From assembly GCA_018417955.1 (NCBI GenBank), contig JACTVC010000018.1, positions 620,001 through 684,000 on the forward strand: a DNA stretch of 64,000 nucleotides. Direction: 5' to 3'. Source of the stretch: Laccaria trichodermophora (lineage: Eukaryota > Basidiomycota > Agaricomycetes > Agaricales > Hydnangiaceae). Made by a program: the position numbers and the translations under genes. Below are positions 12,372 to 24,705 of this stretch, one piece after another. Under the pieces are notes generated by a model. The model was not told the DNA's origin, searched no databases, and saw only the letters and a list, made by a program, of their open reading frames with translations. The first letter of the stretch is position 1. Each line of letters opens with the position of its first letter.

Positions 12372-13231
12372 TTAACTGTGAGACTTCATACCACCGAAAA
12401 TGGCAAAACTCAGCGCAAGAAAGCTAATGAGTTGTATTGCCCGGTACACCGTCGACTCATTTCGGACCCTGTCCATCTCTCGCTCCCTGTCTTCCAGCCT
12501 CCTTCGTTCACCAGTCAAGACATCATGGTAGGATGGTGGGGTATACGGTCTCCCTTGCCCTGGAGGCGGGTCTTGTGAGCTCTGCGTCCGACCGTAGGCG
12601 CCACCGTAGTCATAGTCCGGGGCTGGTGGAGGCTTCCGTTGTGCAAAACCTCTAGCACGATTTGAGTACTCCCATGCGTAGCTAGCCCTAGGACCTTTTG
12701 ATGATGGTGAGCGGGGAGAATAGGGATATGGTGAAGGGGTTGGTGGGGCTCGGTGGAGAAGGCTGCGATCATACGCACGGCTGAGTGACAACATAAGGAT
12801 AACGCTCGAGTAGTATTTGAATAAACCCTCCTACCGTTCTCGATCATTGTTCAGCACAGAATACGCTTCACTGACAGAGTGAAAGATCTCTCGTGACTTG
12901 GGGTCATTGGAGACATCAGGATGGTGTCTTTTGCTTAGCTGGACAAAGAACAGTTAGAATATAGCAGCCCAGACGGTGTTTGGAACTCACTCTATAGAAA
13001 TGTGACTAGATATTGTTCAGGGATATTTGACAGGTCAAGAAAGTGACTAGTTACTTTTATTTGCGCTTTACTGGCACCATGAGGAAGCCCAAGAGTTTTG
13101 TAGTGGTCTTCTTGTCTCCATGAGGTTGAAAAAGTCTGGCGGAATGGTGGCAATCGTCGTACGCAAATGATTGGTCGTGATGCGAAGGAGAGAGATGTGG
13201 TGGTCAATGACATCAAGGAATGTTTGACCAT
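12372..13231 (-). CDS. J-domain (DnaJ-like) protein, probably mitochondrial and membrane-anchored
   Basis: Hsp40-type co-chaperone expected to stimulate an Hsp70. The N-terminus [16 protein letters not shown] with [14 protein letters not shown] is basic and hydroxylated, like a mitochondrial presequence. The J domain follows: [17 protein letters not shown], then after introns [21 protein letters not shown] (HPD motif intact) and [18 protein letters not shown]. After this come a Pro/Tyr/Arg-rich linker ([30 protein letters not shown]), a charged helix ([15 protein letters not shown]) and one C-terminal hydrophobic helix ([16 protein letters not shown]). Total about 235 residues. The SHFYR segment is a 15 nt micro-exon (12991-13005) between GT-AG introns. 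It is divergent from the Argonaute gene. Confidence 0.85.
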
Positions 13232-13989
13232 GTTTTACTTAGACGCTCATCCTCTATGTCCTCATGATCAACAGTAAGCGCCTTGTAAGCGCCCTCGCAC
13301 CCCAGTACAGTCTTCGGCTTTAGCGAATTCGGATGTCTCAAGCCAAAAAACTCTCGCGTTTTAAAGAGGTTCAGAAAATGTGGTGATTGAACTGCGGCAA
13401 AGTTTTACCAACATTTTACAAGTTTGCTTATCCGATGTTCTTCAGGAAAGTTCCCGCTCGCCCTGCAGTCCGCAGTAGTCACAAGGTGGAAGGAAGCGCT
13501 CATAGAAGAGTTCGACAGAACCCAACATCTACCATGTGCCCATTTTCTGGCCAAAGCGGTGATCTTCTCATACCTGTTAAGGGAAATCTGTCTTTTGAAG
13601 ACAGTTTTCACCTTCAAATTAGACGACGATGTCGAGTTGGTTCACACGTCAGTTCCTCATGACGTATCACTGATCATCTTAGAGGCTCAACCATTGCAGT
13701 TTGCGATGCTTTTGAGAAATCCGCAGCAAGTTTGTGCAATGAGGCTGAAAGTGCAGGCAGATTTCCATCATGCATAGCCCAGATAGCCAAAGAATCAAGT
13801 CACAGGGCCACTTATCAGCACCCCAGAGTCGCCATCTTTCTCACAGGGCAAGCGGCACCTCTATCAGTATATAAACCTTTGCTGATATCTTTCCTCCTCC
13901 AGCTTGCCACCTTCGTTTGATAACCCGTCAGACTCAAGTGCAAGCCTTTCTTTCTTCGACCTCTTTTAGGCTTTTGCTGTTGCTAAACC
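13232..13989. promoter_or_regulatory. Divergent promoter region, J-protein / Argonaute
   Basis: 758 bp between two start codons facing away from each other. AGTATATAAAC near 13867-13877 is a plausible TATA element about 115 bp before the Argonaute start. An open frame 13424-13777 (+) has no recognisable similarity. Confidence 0.45.
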
Positions 13990-16900
13990 ATGCCCCCTCG
14001 AATCGCATCTAATCGTGGCGGCCGCGGTGGAGGACGTGGTCCTGCCCGCGGCGGCCCCGGTCGTGGTGTGGGTCGTGGTGGCACGCAAGTTGGCCCAAGC
14101 ATAGCCGGTACGTCTTTTCTTTATATCAAGATTTTTGCCTTCAAATACATTTTTTCATGTCTACTCGTTTGCTCTCGCAGACTATGTCACCACTGTCGGT
14201 GTCAAGAGGCGTGATTACGGAACCGACGGAAGTGCTATACGAATCCGCGTCAACGCGTTTGTAGCAAGCATACCCCAGTCAAAGATTTATCACTACGATG
14301 GTGAGCGCATCTAATCCTCAATTGGTTGACTAGCATACATAACATTCTTGAGTAGTTGGTGCGTGACTGACCTTGATACTATGAATTGGTTGATCAAGAA
14401 GCAAACATTAATTTAGTCGTTGATCCGGCAAAACTCCCAGCCCGCTTTAATACGGAACTAGTCAAAGTTCTCCAAGCTTCCCAGCCTACCATTTTTACGC
14501 CTCTTGTCGTCTATGACGGACGTGCCAACATTTTTGCGCCGCGTAAATTACCCCTGGGAGACACGAATTCTCGTGAGGTTTGACTTTTTTTCTTCCGAAA
14601 ACAAAACGCGACGCCCATTTTTATAATTCAACATGCAGTTTCACGTGAGCCTTCCTCAGGCGAACGGAGGCCACAACCCGACGAAGCCACCAAAGGTCTA
14701 CAAGATCAAGCTAACGCTTGTCGCAGACATCAATCCTGAGTAATTTTTTTATCTCCTGCGGTAGATACACGTCTTAGTACTGATCGCCAGGGTCCTTGAG
14801 CGATTCGTCAATGGTCAACAGTCCAACGATAATACCGTTCTCACTGCCATCATGGTCAGTTGCATTCGGCCCTTCGTAGTGTCCTACATCTCTGGCCAAC
14901 ATGATCTGGACAGGCTTTGAACAATGTGATACGTCAAGAACCCAACCTCAACTATCCTTTCAACGTTCGATCCTTTTTCACAGATCGGGAAAAGCGGTAT
15001 ATTGGCGGTGGCATTGAGCTCTGGCGCGGATACTCCCAATCCGTCCGCCCTTCTATCGGACGCTTGCTGGTTAACGTTGATATTGCGACGGGTATGATGT
15101 ATAAGGAGGGTCCTTTGCTCAACTTATGCATGGACTTCTTGAGGGATCGCGGCCTTCAGAGTAATTCTCCGAACCTCGCGCTTGCACCTTCTGGACTTCC
15201 CGATAGTGAACGTATTCGCCTTCAGCGATTCATTACCGGAATGCGCGTCATCGTTGAAACAACGGGGAATAGGAAGCGGGTTATTAGGGGACTCTCCAAG
15301 GCTGGTGCTAATCAGCTCAGATTTACTCTACGCGACGGCACTGTCATGACGGTCGCCCAGTACTTCCAGCAGCAACTTGGGAGACCCTTGACGTACCCTG
15401 GAGCTGTTTGCGTCGAGGTGCTCCTCTGAAGATATCAGAAACTATCACTCGGCTAATGATGTTCTGCTTAGGTTGGTGCAAGCGCCCTTATTCCGCTTGA
15501 GGTCTGCAAGGTTCCCCCAAGCCAGATAATCCGCAGGCAGATTCCTCCTTCAAAAACTAAGGACCTCGTCGAATTTTCGACTAAGCGACCTGAGGAGCGC
15601 CTTAGAAGTATCATGGAGGGCGTAGATGTTCGCATCACAGTTTCTTGCTCTTTTTATCTTGATTTGCTGATATCGATGATCTACTAGATGCTTCAATATG
15701 GTCAATCTCAATACATCCGCGACTTCGGGATGACGATCACCACAAACACGGGGCCCCTTGAAGTTTCCGCCAGGGTCTTGAAACCACCTAGCTTGAAATA
15801 CGGCGTAGGAAGCAAACAGGCCGTAGTGGTGAGCAGATTTTTTAGCACCTTACCAGTACGTAGACAATGCTGATCCTTCGACCACCCAGACTCCGAAAGG
15901 TGGGGCCTGGAACATGCAAGTGTTTTGAAAATCACATCAGTTTAAACTCTTACTTACCTCGAGACAGGGTTGACAAACGGTTCCATGCACCAGCAGCCAT
16001 CAAGGCGTGGGTTATCCTCATCTATGAATCGGAAAGGCGGTTCTCGTCTAGAGACTGCCAAGAAATGATCAAAGGCTTTCTTCATGCTTGTGACGACGTC
16101 GGTCAGGCTATTCAGTTCATTCTTTGTGCCTCGTTGACGCTGATATCTTCTCGTGCAAAGGCATTAAAGTGGAATTGCGCGATCCAATTGTCAAGTATGA
16201 AAATGGGCAGGGCAACATTTCAACGGTTTGTGATATTGGCCTTCGGCGGGCCTCGTCACGAAATTTACCAAGCTTGACTAGCATTTTGACAATATTGGCA
16301 AACAATGTGTTGCCAAGACAAAAGCTCCCCCAACGCTGATCGTCGCGGTGCTACCAGACAATGTGGGCGACCTCTATACCACCATTAAACAGTTCGTCCA
16401 TCTCGTTTGATTTCTATTTGATACTAATGTGGAATGGACTTAGCCTCGGTGACATCAGGGTAGGGCGAATCCTCTCGCATTTATTGCGGATCCACTAAAG
16501 CAGATGGTCGTGTAGTTTGGCGTTGCGACGCAGTGCCTCAAGAGCCATAAATGCTCCCGCGCCAAAGATCAGTATTGGAAAAACGTCATGCTCAAGTACG
16601 CCTTCTGCTTCATGAAGATATTGAGACTGACGACGGCTTACACAGAGTGAATGTCAAACTGGGCGGAATAAATGTTGTACCATCATCCACTGAGCTCAGT
16701 GATCCAGCCAACCCAACCATCGTCATAGGTACGCCCAGCACAACCACCACGGGCATATTAACATTCTATCTCTCAGGCGCTGATGCCGCTCATCCGGCGC
16801 CGGGTGCAGATGATCGCCCATCGTTTACATCCGTCGTCGCTAACGTTGATTCAAATGTCGCAAAATATGTCGCTAGTACTCGAGTTCAGAAAGGCCGCCA

Positions 16901-18128
16901 GGAGATAATTGCTGATCTCAAAGAGATGTGCAAGGTATGTGCCAGACAGTGCTCTTCTTTTTTTTTTTTTGAAAACTAAAGAATGCACTTCCAATGTAGG
17001 ATGTACTGAAGTTGTACGAGAATTATCAAGAGAAGATGGAAAAGAAGGCCCCGAACGCCTGCAAGCCCAAGCGGCTTATCTTCTATCGAGGTTTGTTTGG
17101 CGTTGATCTCACTCAGTTGATTTATGGATATATTTTTGTGCAGATGGCGTTTCCGAGGGCCAATTTGGGCATGTCCTTTCGCAAGGTATCTTCCGCTTAA
17201 TTTGCTTCCCCAGCCAATCTGACCGTTGTTGGATCCGAAGAGCTTCCTTTAATCCAAGGTTGGTGTTCAACCTTCTGATTGATACCTCCTCAGCGGTATT
17301 TTCTTTGACAGAAGCCTGCCGGGAACTGGGAATGTCCCCCAAGATAACATTGATCGTTGTGGGCAAGCGCCATCACATTCGGTAATCCTACCTTCCGCCA
17401 TCACATCTTTTATTTGAATAATCTTTTTTGTAGTTTATTTCCACAAGAACAAGCGGACCGAAGTGGTAACTGCCCAGCGGGAACCGTCGCTGACCGCGGC
17501 ATCGCTCACCCAACGGAATTTGATTTTTATCTCCAAAGCCATGGTGGCCTTCTCGGCACCAGCCGTCCTGCCCACTATTCTGTGAGTTACTAAATCAGTG
17601 CCCGCTCGCTTTCAGTAGTGAATGATACACGAAAATTAGGTACTTCATGATGTAAGTTCTGACCTCTCTTGCAATCTTCAGCTGCTCATTTTGTCGACGT
17701 CTCCAGGAAAATAACTTCAAGTGAGTGAAAGATTTTTTTTTCTTTAAAGCGTTTCGTTTTCTGATCGCTTTTCGATTTATTTCTTCACTTCCCCCCTTTT
17801 GGCAGTTCCAATACTCTCCAAGCCTTTTCGTTTGCACTTTGCCATGTCTACGCACGCGCCACGCGTTCTGTTTCCATTCCTGCTCCAGTGTATTGTGAGT
17901 AATTCCCATTTAAGATTTCCTTCCTTCGATCTGACATCTGCAGATGCTGACATTGTCTGTGCACGGGCGAAGAACCACTATGATCCCGAAGGGAACCTTG
18001 ACTTATCCGAGTCGGCAACAGGGACGGTCGACTCCGACCGCCGCGATGCAACCCTCGAAGCATTCAGGAAAGGCTTCAAGCAGGTTCATCAATATCACCG
18101 AATGCGAATGTATTTTTCTGTGGGTTAA
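13990..18128 (+). CDS. AGO: Argonaute (QDE-2-like), PAZ-PIWI small-RNA effector
   Basis: RNA-interference slicer. ATG 13990 starts an RGG-rich tail ([19 protein letters not shown]). N domain: [23 protein letters not shown]1785-like: [84 protein letters not shown]. Linker 2/[39 protein letters not shown] after splicing: [15 protein letters not shown] (first Asp), RQEIIADL (glutamate finger), [16 protein letters not shown] (second Asp), [20 protein letters not shown] and [16 protein letters not shown], giving Asp where animal Ago2 has His. The catalytic set is thus DEDD and should be active. More than 15 introns, including micro-exons 17640-17651 and 17707-17720 and a GC-AG intron 15916-15967. 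The end is taken at TAA 18126-18128 (RMRMYFSVG). Confidence 0.93.
14353..14358 (+). other. Possible 6 nt micro-exon in Argonaute
   Basis: Joining ...TACGATG (ending 14300) to TAGTTG and then to AAGCAAAC (14399) gives a continuous frame YHYDVVEANINL. The flanking introns would be 52 nt (GTGAGC...GAG) and 40 nt (GTGCGT...AAG). This resembles the YDV(V/I) expected after the N domain. The alternative is a single longer intron with a different junction. Confidence 0.35.
17640..17720 (+). other. Two adjacent micro-exons (12 and 14 nt) in the Argonaute PIWI region
   Basis: Exon 17640-17651 (GTACTTCATGAT, encoding VLHD) and exon 17707-17720 (GAAAATAACTTCAA, encoding ENNFN with the next exon) rebuild the conserved sequence [20 protein letters not shown]. 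Donors are GTAAGT and GTGAGT, acceptors TTAG, CCAG and GCAG. Confidence 0.85.
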
Positions 18129-18887
18129 TGTTCACTCGTATTTAAATAGACGCTGATATCTTTCTTTTTTTCCCAGTGAAGCAAATTTTGAAGTTGTTAT
18201 CCATCCATGAAGCCAACGCGACTGACTCTACGATAAATGTACTACTAGCAACCTGACTCAACCTCTCTGATTGAATGCTCGATGACCCAACCTCTCTGAT
18301 TGAATGCTCGAAATCCCCCTATGAAATTTGATAACTCCCATCCACCGAACTTCCTAGTTGTGTATCCTATCAAGTGCGAAACAATAAAGTTTATAAAATC
18401 CTTTTGTTGTCATTGAATTGTCAGAGCCGCCGCTAAATCGAAGAAATTGTTTTGGCACTCATCATCTAAACGTTTTTCCTGGATGGGGTTGTGTTTCATG
18501 GGGTTCGAGCATAGGTGTATCTGGGGTTTATCGTTCCTTTCAAAAAACGAGTGGAACGTAAAAACGCTGATTCACGTTCAACGCGAATGTGGCCCACTTA
18601 GCTTGGCACATGATATGTCAATTTGCACCAGTTTGTCACCGGCAAGTCGTAACTTGGAACACTTCAGTTACTTACAGCAAGTAGGAAACGTTTTTTCGTT
18701 CTCTTGCTTATGATAACTAACAAAAGTTATGCAACAGAATTGGGTTTTGTGCCTTGTGCACCAATCTCTTCGATTGTCAAACTGGTCCGACTGTTAGCTC
18801 TTGTTTTGCCCGACGCTGGTACACGGTGTGTTCTGCTTTGCGATCATGGCAAGTTTGTAAATCTCAATTAAATTGCAGCAGACGGTC
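18129..18887. other. Intergenic with a short tandem duplication; start of duplicated block
   Basis: A 24 bp sequence CAACCTCTCTGATTGAATGC plus TCGA occurs twice (18259-18282 and 18288-18311), 29 bp apart. From about 18712 the sequence is the upstream part of the segment duplicated near 35153. No gene was seen. Confidence 0.6.
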
Positions 18888-20640
18888 ATGTTCCGGCACT
18901 CCTTCAGATTTGGGCGCGCTCTCGCGCTTGTAAAACCATACTCCAAGCCCCATCTTAGACGGTTGATTATAGGTGCAACTGGCGCCGTGATACTTGCTTC
19001 GTCACTCAAGACCATCCACGGAGACACTCAACCCATCAATCGACCTCCAAAAGACTTTCACAGCTCGAAGGACGGCAAGCCTCAAGGTCCCATAAAGGAT
19101 GATCCTTCCGACAGGCTTCGTAAGAGCCTCGACAAACTCCGCAAGGACTCTAGCGACCTCCCAGATGATCCTGGAAGCGACCATGCATTCTCCGCCCTCA
19201 AGAAAATTAATGAGGACCTCGAACTACTCGGCAAGGCAGTTGAAAGATTCCAAAAGTCCATAGAGGCCCTTGGAAAGGATACCAACGCACCCCAAACCGA
19301 CGACGACCACGTGCATCACGCACTCACAACACATGCCGCGTCCTTCATACCCGACACACAATCAGGCGTAGCGCGCTTCGACTCTGTCGTCGTTCCCAGG
19401 TCTGCACTATTCCTCGCCACAAACCACAGATCATCCAACTAATCGTCCAATCCAGCAATGTCCCCTCAGAAGACCACATCTCCTCAACATTCTGCCACCT
19501 CCCCACCCACTCCTGGTCCATCTTTGGCGTCTTCGACGGACACAACGGACCCGCCACCAGCCACTTCCTCAACTCCAACCTCCTCAACGCCATCATCGGC
19601 GCCCTTGCCGACCTTTACTCCAAACACGCGCCTATAACCCGAGAACACACCGAGCTCGCCACGGAACCCGCTTCAGGGAGACCAGAGCCCCCACCTGAGG
19701 AGATAGATCGGACCATCAAGGAGACGTTTCTGAGGGTCGACGACGAGATCGTCAATTGGGCGGTGGAGCGTGCACTGAACCAAACCTCGAAAGAAGCCGC
19801 AGTTAATCTGCTGGCTACAGCACACGCAGGAAGCTGTGCCCTCGTCGGCTTCTACGAGTCAGACACGCGGTTATTTCGCGTAGCCCTCACGGGTGACTCT
19901 CGCGCCGTTCTTGGTCGAAAAACGGCCTCGAAGAAGGGGAAGGAGACGTACGAGGTCCACGTACTCTCTCAAGACCAGAACGCACACAACCCAGCTGAGG
20001 AAGCCCGCATGTCCGCTCTGCATCCCGGAGAGAAGATCATGGACAACGGACGTGTTCTTGGTTGGGGGATGTCCCGTGCTTTTGGCGACGCCGCGTATAA
20101 ATGGAGCCGCGAAATCCAACAACGGCTGGCTGAGGAGTTTTTGGGGGATAGGGTACGCGAGAACGTCAAGACACCTCCGTATTTCACTGCTGAGCCGGAG
20201 ATAACGACGACGGAGGTACAGCCGGGGGATTTCGTGGTTCTTGCCACTGATGGATTGTGGGATTGTTTGACGAATGAGGAGGTGGTGGGGTTGGTGGGTG
20301 TTTGGTTGGATAGGCAGAAGGAGAAGAAGAGTGGTAGTGAGAAGGTGTGGGAGAGGGAGGAGCTGCCTGTGAAGCTGGAAGAGGACAAGACGGTCATGTA
20401 CCCGTGGTGGCGCGCCAAGAAGAGGTTCATCGACGTTGATAATAATGTTGCAGTGCACCTGGTGAGGAACGCACTGGGGGGTGCGGATCGGGATTTGACG
20501 ACTGCGTTGCTTTATTTGGAGCCCCCTCGTTCACGGAGATATAGGTGTGTGCTATGTGCTTCATGGATTGTATATAACGCTGACGAGAGATATATTCTCT
20601 AAGGGACGATATCAGCGTGCAAGTCGTGCTGTTTCAATGA
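18888..20640 (+). CDS. PP2C-type protein phosphatase, mitochondrial pyruvate-dehydrogenase-phosphatase-like
   Basis: Metal-dependent Ser/Thr phosphatase. Three exons: 18888-19399, 19456-20544 and 20604-20640 give 545 codons in one frame. The N-terminus MFRHSFRFGRALALVKPYSK is basic; a hydrophobic segment LIIGATGAVILASS follows, suggesting a mitochondrial signal-anchor. A charged coiled segment (residues about 60-135) contains the motif RLRKSLDKLRKD. PP2C motifs: IFGVFDGHNGPATSH (metal Asp and DGHxG), LTGDSRAVLG, HPGEKIMDNGRVLGWGMSRA, AYKW, FVVLATDGLWDCLTNEEVV (metal Asp), then DNNVAVHLVRNALGG and RRYRDDISVQVVLF at the end. The order and DNNVA...RDDI ending match fungal PDP/Ptc5-like proteins. 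A broken paralogue lies at 35334-37276. Confidence 0.9.
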
Positions 20641-23600
20641 TATCGCTCTCTAAGATGCTTAGATGTCAAGGATACATGGATACCCTTGAGACGATTCTCT
20701 AGGATTCATTATACATCGCGGATCTCACGTTATAGAGGGACGTAGTGATTGGATATTGAAGTACTACCCTTCTTGGTACCACGCCTCCACCTTCCACCAA
20801 CCTCTGTTCTGTAGCGGACCATGACTGTCTCTGGTCCCCTGCAATACTTATTACCTGATGGTTTGAATGTAGAGGGGGGCCTTTCAGAGCTTTGTCTATC
20901 GCATCGGTGCTCGTCAGCCTCACCCAGGGAAGGACACGAATAGACAAGGAGACACCTTAAGGCCTGCTCAATTCTAGGCAGGTCACACCTCAGGCCTGAC
21001 GCTTCTGAGTGACAGAAGGCCTCAGAGGCCAAATCTTTGTCTGGTAGGAATCGGCCTCTGGGGGTCATTCTCGCTCCATCAGTACATATCAAATCCAAAT
21101 TGATTCAGTGATCGCTTCTTAAGATGTCTAAAAATAACCTGAGCGTCAGGGTGACAAACCGCAAGCGGCGCGATAAGCAGCAGCGGCGCTCATCGCTCGT
21201 TGCCCAGCGCCAGTAGCTATGCCTCCTGCTTAATTTATAGGCTTTCATCCCAAAAACTTGGGTACGCTTGCCAAGAATAGATACATCCCTGCAATGGGGC
21301 AAAATCTGGAGGTCTAGTGGTAATTTATCCATGATTCCAATACTAATACCCCCTTTCTTGGTCAATTTCTAAAATCAAAAACATTGGTGGCCAGTAGTCA
21401 AGGGTTCCATGAGAATCCTATAACAGGTCATAGGGAGAGGCCTCGCCTTGGCAATGGGTGCATCTCACCACAAGAACACCTTGCAAGACCTTGCACTTGC
21501 AGTATCTAGAATTTTTGCATGGTTTAAACCTCCCATCATTGACAGACCTTGGACCCACACCCACTTCATTCCCTTCCTTGCGTGTCTGGTATTTTTTCAC
21601 ATCAATATAACAGGATAATGAAGCCTGCTGACAGTCATCTGTCAAAAAAGAGAGATATTTCATTTGTTTTTTAGTGACTTGCCATCAAAGGATATCACCA
21701 AAATTCTATCTATAAAGATAGGGTGACACCTTGAAACATCTGAAACATAATATTAACCATCCCGAACTTGGTGCCAATTTGTAGACACAAGGTTTTGTCA
21801 AGTAACAACGTCTTCATGCAATCACAAACTGCATGGGCAGAAATGCACCATTCATTTGTAAGATAAACTTCAAGTTGTGTTATATAGCTGTATTGAAGTA
21901 TGGTGATGTACTTTGTATTCAAAAGCGAACTCTCAAGTTGAAATTAAGACGATGTGCTCAAAGATTTTTATGTTTTATCACTATACTTACTTGCTCCTCT
22001 GATTTTCTTCAGCCAACCAGCCAAAGTGGAAGTTCTTTTTAGGCAAAAAGCTGTTATCTGCAAGGGAACTTGAAGGTTCAAGGGTAGTTTGTTGAAGCCA
22101 GCATTGGTAGAAAGAATTTTGCAGTCCTGCTACAAATTAGGTGGAGTGAAATTCTCTTATTTGGCCCAGTTTCATTGGGAAGATTGTGAAGGCTGGTCAT
22201 TGAGTAGCTGAAAGTATTAAGAATTGATTGACAGTGCCATTTCTGAGGTGGTGTGGGGGAGTGAGCCTGAACTTACATTTTTGTGAAGTAAAAGTCAGAC
22301 CACATCAAAGGTTGGCAAAGAATATCACCTTAAGAACCATAAACACAGTTCTGGCCTATGAAAGCTGCACATTTGTGAAATTCTTCCCAGGTGAAATTCA
22401 ATTTGACCCAGACCTTGATTATACTTCCATATGAGCAGAATGCCACAAGTATCTGTGAGTATGAAGGTTGTCTGTTTTCCATCCCAAAGTTTCTGTACTC
22501 TCCCTGAATCTTGTCCTAATCTTTGTTGGATTCAACAGATGCATGCCAACATATTATGAAGTAGTTTGTAATGACATTCACTCATAATCTACTCTACATA
22601 GAAGTACAGTTTGAGCAAGTGATCATATGATGGATTCCTCAAATGTGTGTGCTGTGACATACAAAACATTCCAACATACTATACTTCAACGCCAGGAACA
22701 AAGCACCAACATTCAAGGGAGCCCTGTTGAAATTGAATCAGCAAGCATTGCGTGATCAGGGTAAGACAACTTGAATTCTGGTTGTCTCTGTAGTAGGTGC
22801 CAGAGGCAAACAGATGATATGCTACAATGCATGTCATCGTATATATACTGTAAGCTATGAAATATAAGGGGATAAAGGTAAAATACCCCTATGGAGCCAT
22901 GGAAACAATCAATGGAAGGAATCACCTGAAATGCAACTGAAATCTGAAGATCAGGCACATTGCGCATGCTCATAAAGCTCCTGAAATTCCAACAAGCCCA
23001 TGGTTGGAATTACACCCAGTCAGCCTCACAAGAACCCAGTTACATAGTGAAGGGAATGAAGTGAGTGCATCAATCTTGTATGACACTGATGTTCATGTGA
23101 GGAGAGAGATGGATGGATGGATGAATGTGTCATTCATTGAGTAGCTGTGGTGATTGGCATCAAGTCTTGAAGGTTGATTGGCCTGTGATAGTAGGGTGGC
23201 TGATCTGACTGCTTGACAAACAGGAATGGGTCTTGAAGGATGAGGGCACAAATTTCTTGCATGTGGGCTTCTTGAGTGTTTTAGATGAAGTATCAAGAAA
23301 CAGGGTAGCAAGACTGGCCTTTCTCAAAGGCTTTATGTAAGAAAAGTAATATTCAGGTTATTTGGTACATTAAATTCTAAGAGAATAAATTTCACAAGAA
23401 AAGACCAGTCACAACCAGTCTGGACTGGTCTTTTTCATGTTTTGGACAACTGGGCTAGAAAAGTCCAGTTGCAGTCTCTTAATATCTGATTAGTCTAGAC
23501 CAGTTGCAGTGGCCAGTTTCCTCATTTTTGAGGTAAAAAGCCAGACCACCAGACTGGACTTTAAAACACTACAAACAAGTTATCAGTAATCAGTGATTTG

Positions 23601-24705
23601 GACAAAAACATATTATAATAACCCATTGATAATGCCATCTAGGAAACACAGTAGATGGGTTATGCACCTGGTAGCCTGGTGATTATTACTTGCTAACCAG
23701 TTTGTTTAGACATGTTTACATAGTTAGGCACCTGATGATTATAATCTGTCCTGGGGTGGCAGTGTATCAAGGCTTTTTTATATATTTATTCCATGCTTGG
23801 CACTTTCCTGACTCAAGAGAGTGGTTGTAATGAAAAAAGACATCATGTGAACTCATACAGATCACTATACAGATCACCATACAGGGTGCCATACTTTGCA
23901 ACTCAGACATGCCCTCAACATTGCCTATCCTTTTTGTTGTTGCCCTATATAGCAATCACCCCATTCTATTTACCATCCATGCTACAGAATAAGCAAAAAA
24001 ATAAAGAGAAAATACTTTTATTGGACTGAAGACCAATTAATCAAGACACAAGGAAGATATGAGGCTGACTGATGGCATTGGGGAAAAAATAACATAATGT
24101 GGATCAAAAATGAGAACCATGAGCACCCCTATTGGAACCTGAGTAATGATGAGCAAGGGTTGCGGATCATGAAAGTTGGATCTAATGGGCATTTTTTCTA
24201 GCACAATCAAACATATTTCAACTTTTTTGCCTAAGGCAGCATAATCAAATCAGGTTGGATATTAACTATGGTTTCTCTTCTTGAGAGTCAGAGTAATCCT
24301 CAATTTCTTTACTCAAGGTACAAAACTGATACTAAATACAAATACATGAAATCTGAAGAAGTAGCATATGCATTGGGAAAAAAAAGAATCAGAAGGAGTG
24401 CAGCCACAAAATGTGCTGCACATGTAAAAGCAAAACAGAATCTGCCTGGTGGGAATTTGTACAGAAGTTGTATAGAGTATTGTCTTTGAAAGCAAGCCAA
24501 GAGGGTAACTTTTGTAAATCAGACTAAATTCTTGGCGCAAGTGCTTGTCCTTCAATCTGTATGAATTAATGTAACAATAAAGGGTTAAAAAGCCACAAAT
24601 ATATATCTTACCTTCAGAAGAGTTCTGATCCTCCTCAACTTGTTCTGTGAATGACAGCCTGATTTGTTTTGTCATCCTCTCTGAATCACCACTATCCTCA
24701 GCCAC
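20641..24705. other. 4 kb intergenic, mostly CpG-poor
   Basis: 20700-20957 is the downstream part of the PP2C segmental duplication (counterparts at 37318-37495 and 38510-38593). From about 21400 onward the sequence becomes AT-richer with very few CG dinucleotides, like the NLR-1 gene body that follows. I find no coding region. Near 23400-23570 there are short palindromes around CCAGTCTGGACTGGT. Confidence 0.5.

Noticed and set aside
13424..13777. 117-codon frame between the J-protein and Argonaute genes
   Set aside because: No recognisable domain, no supporting splice pattern, and it occupies the divergent promoter region.
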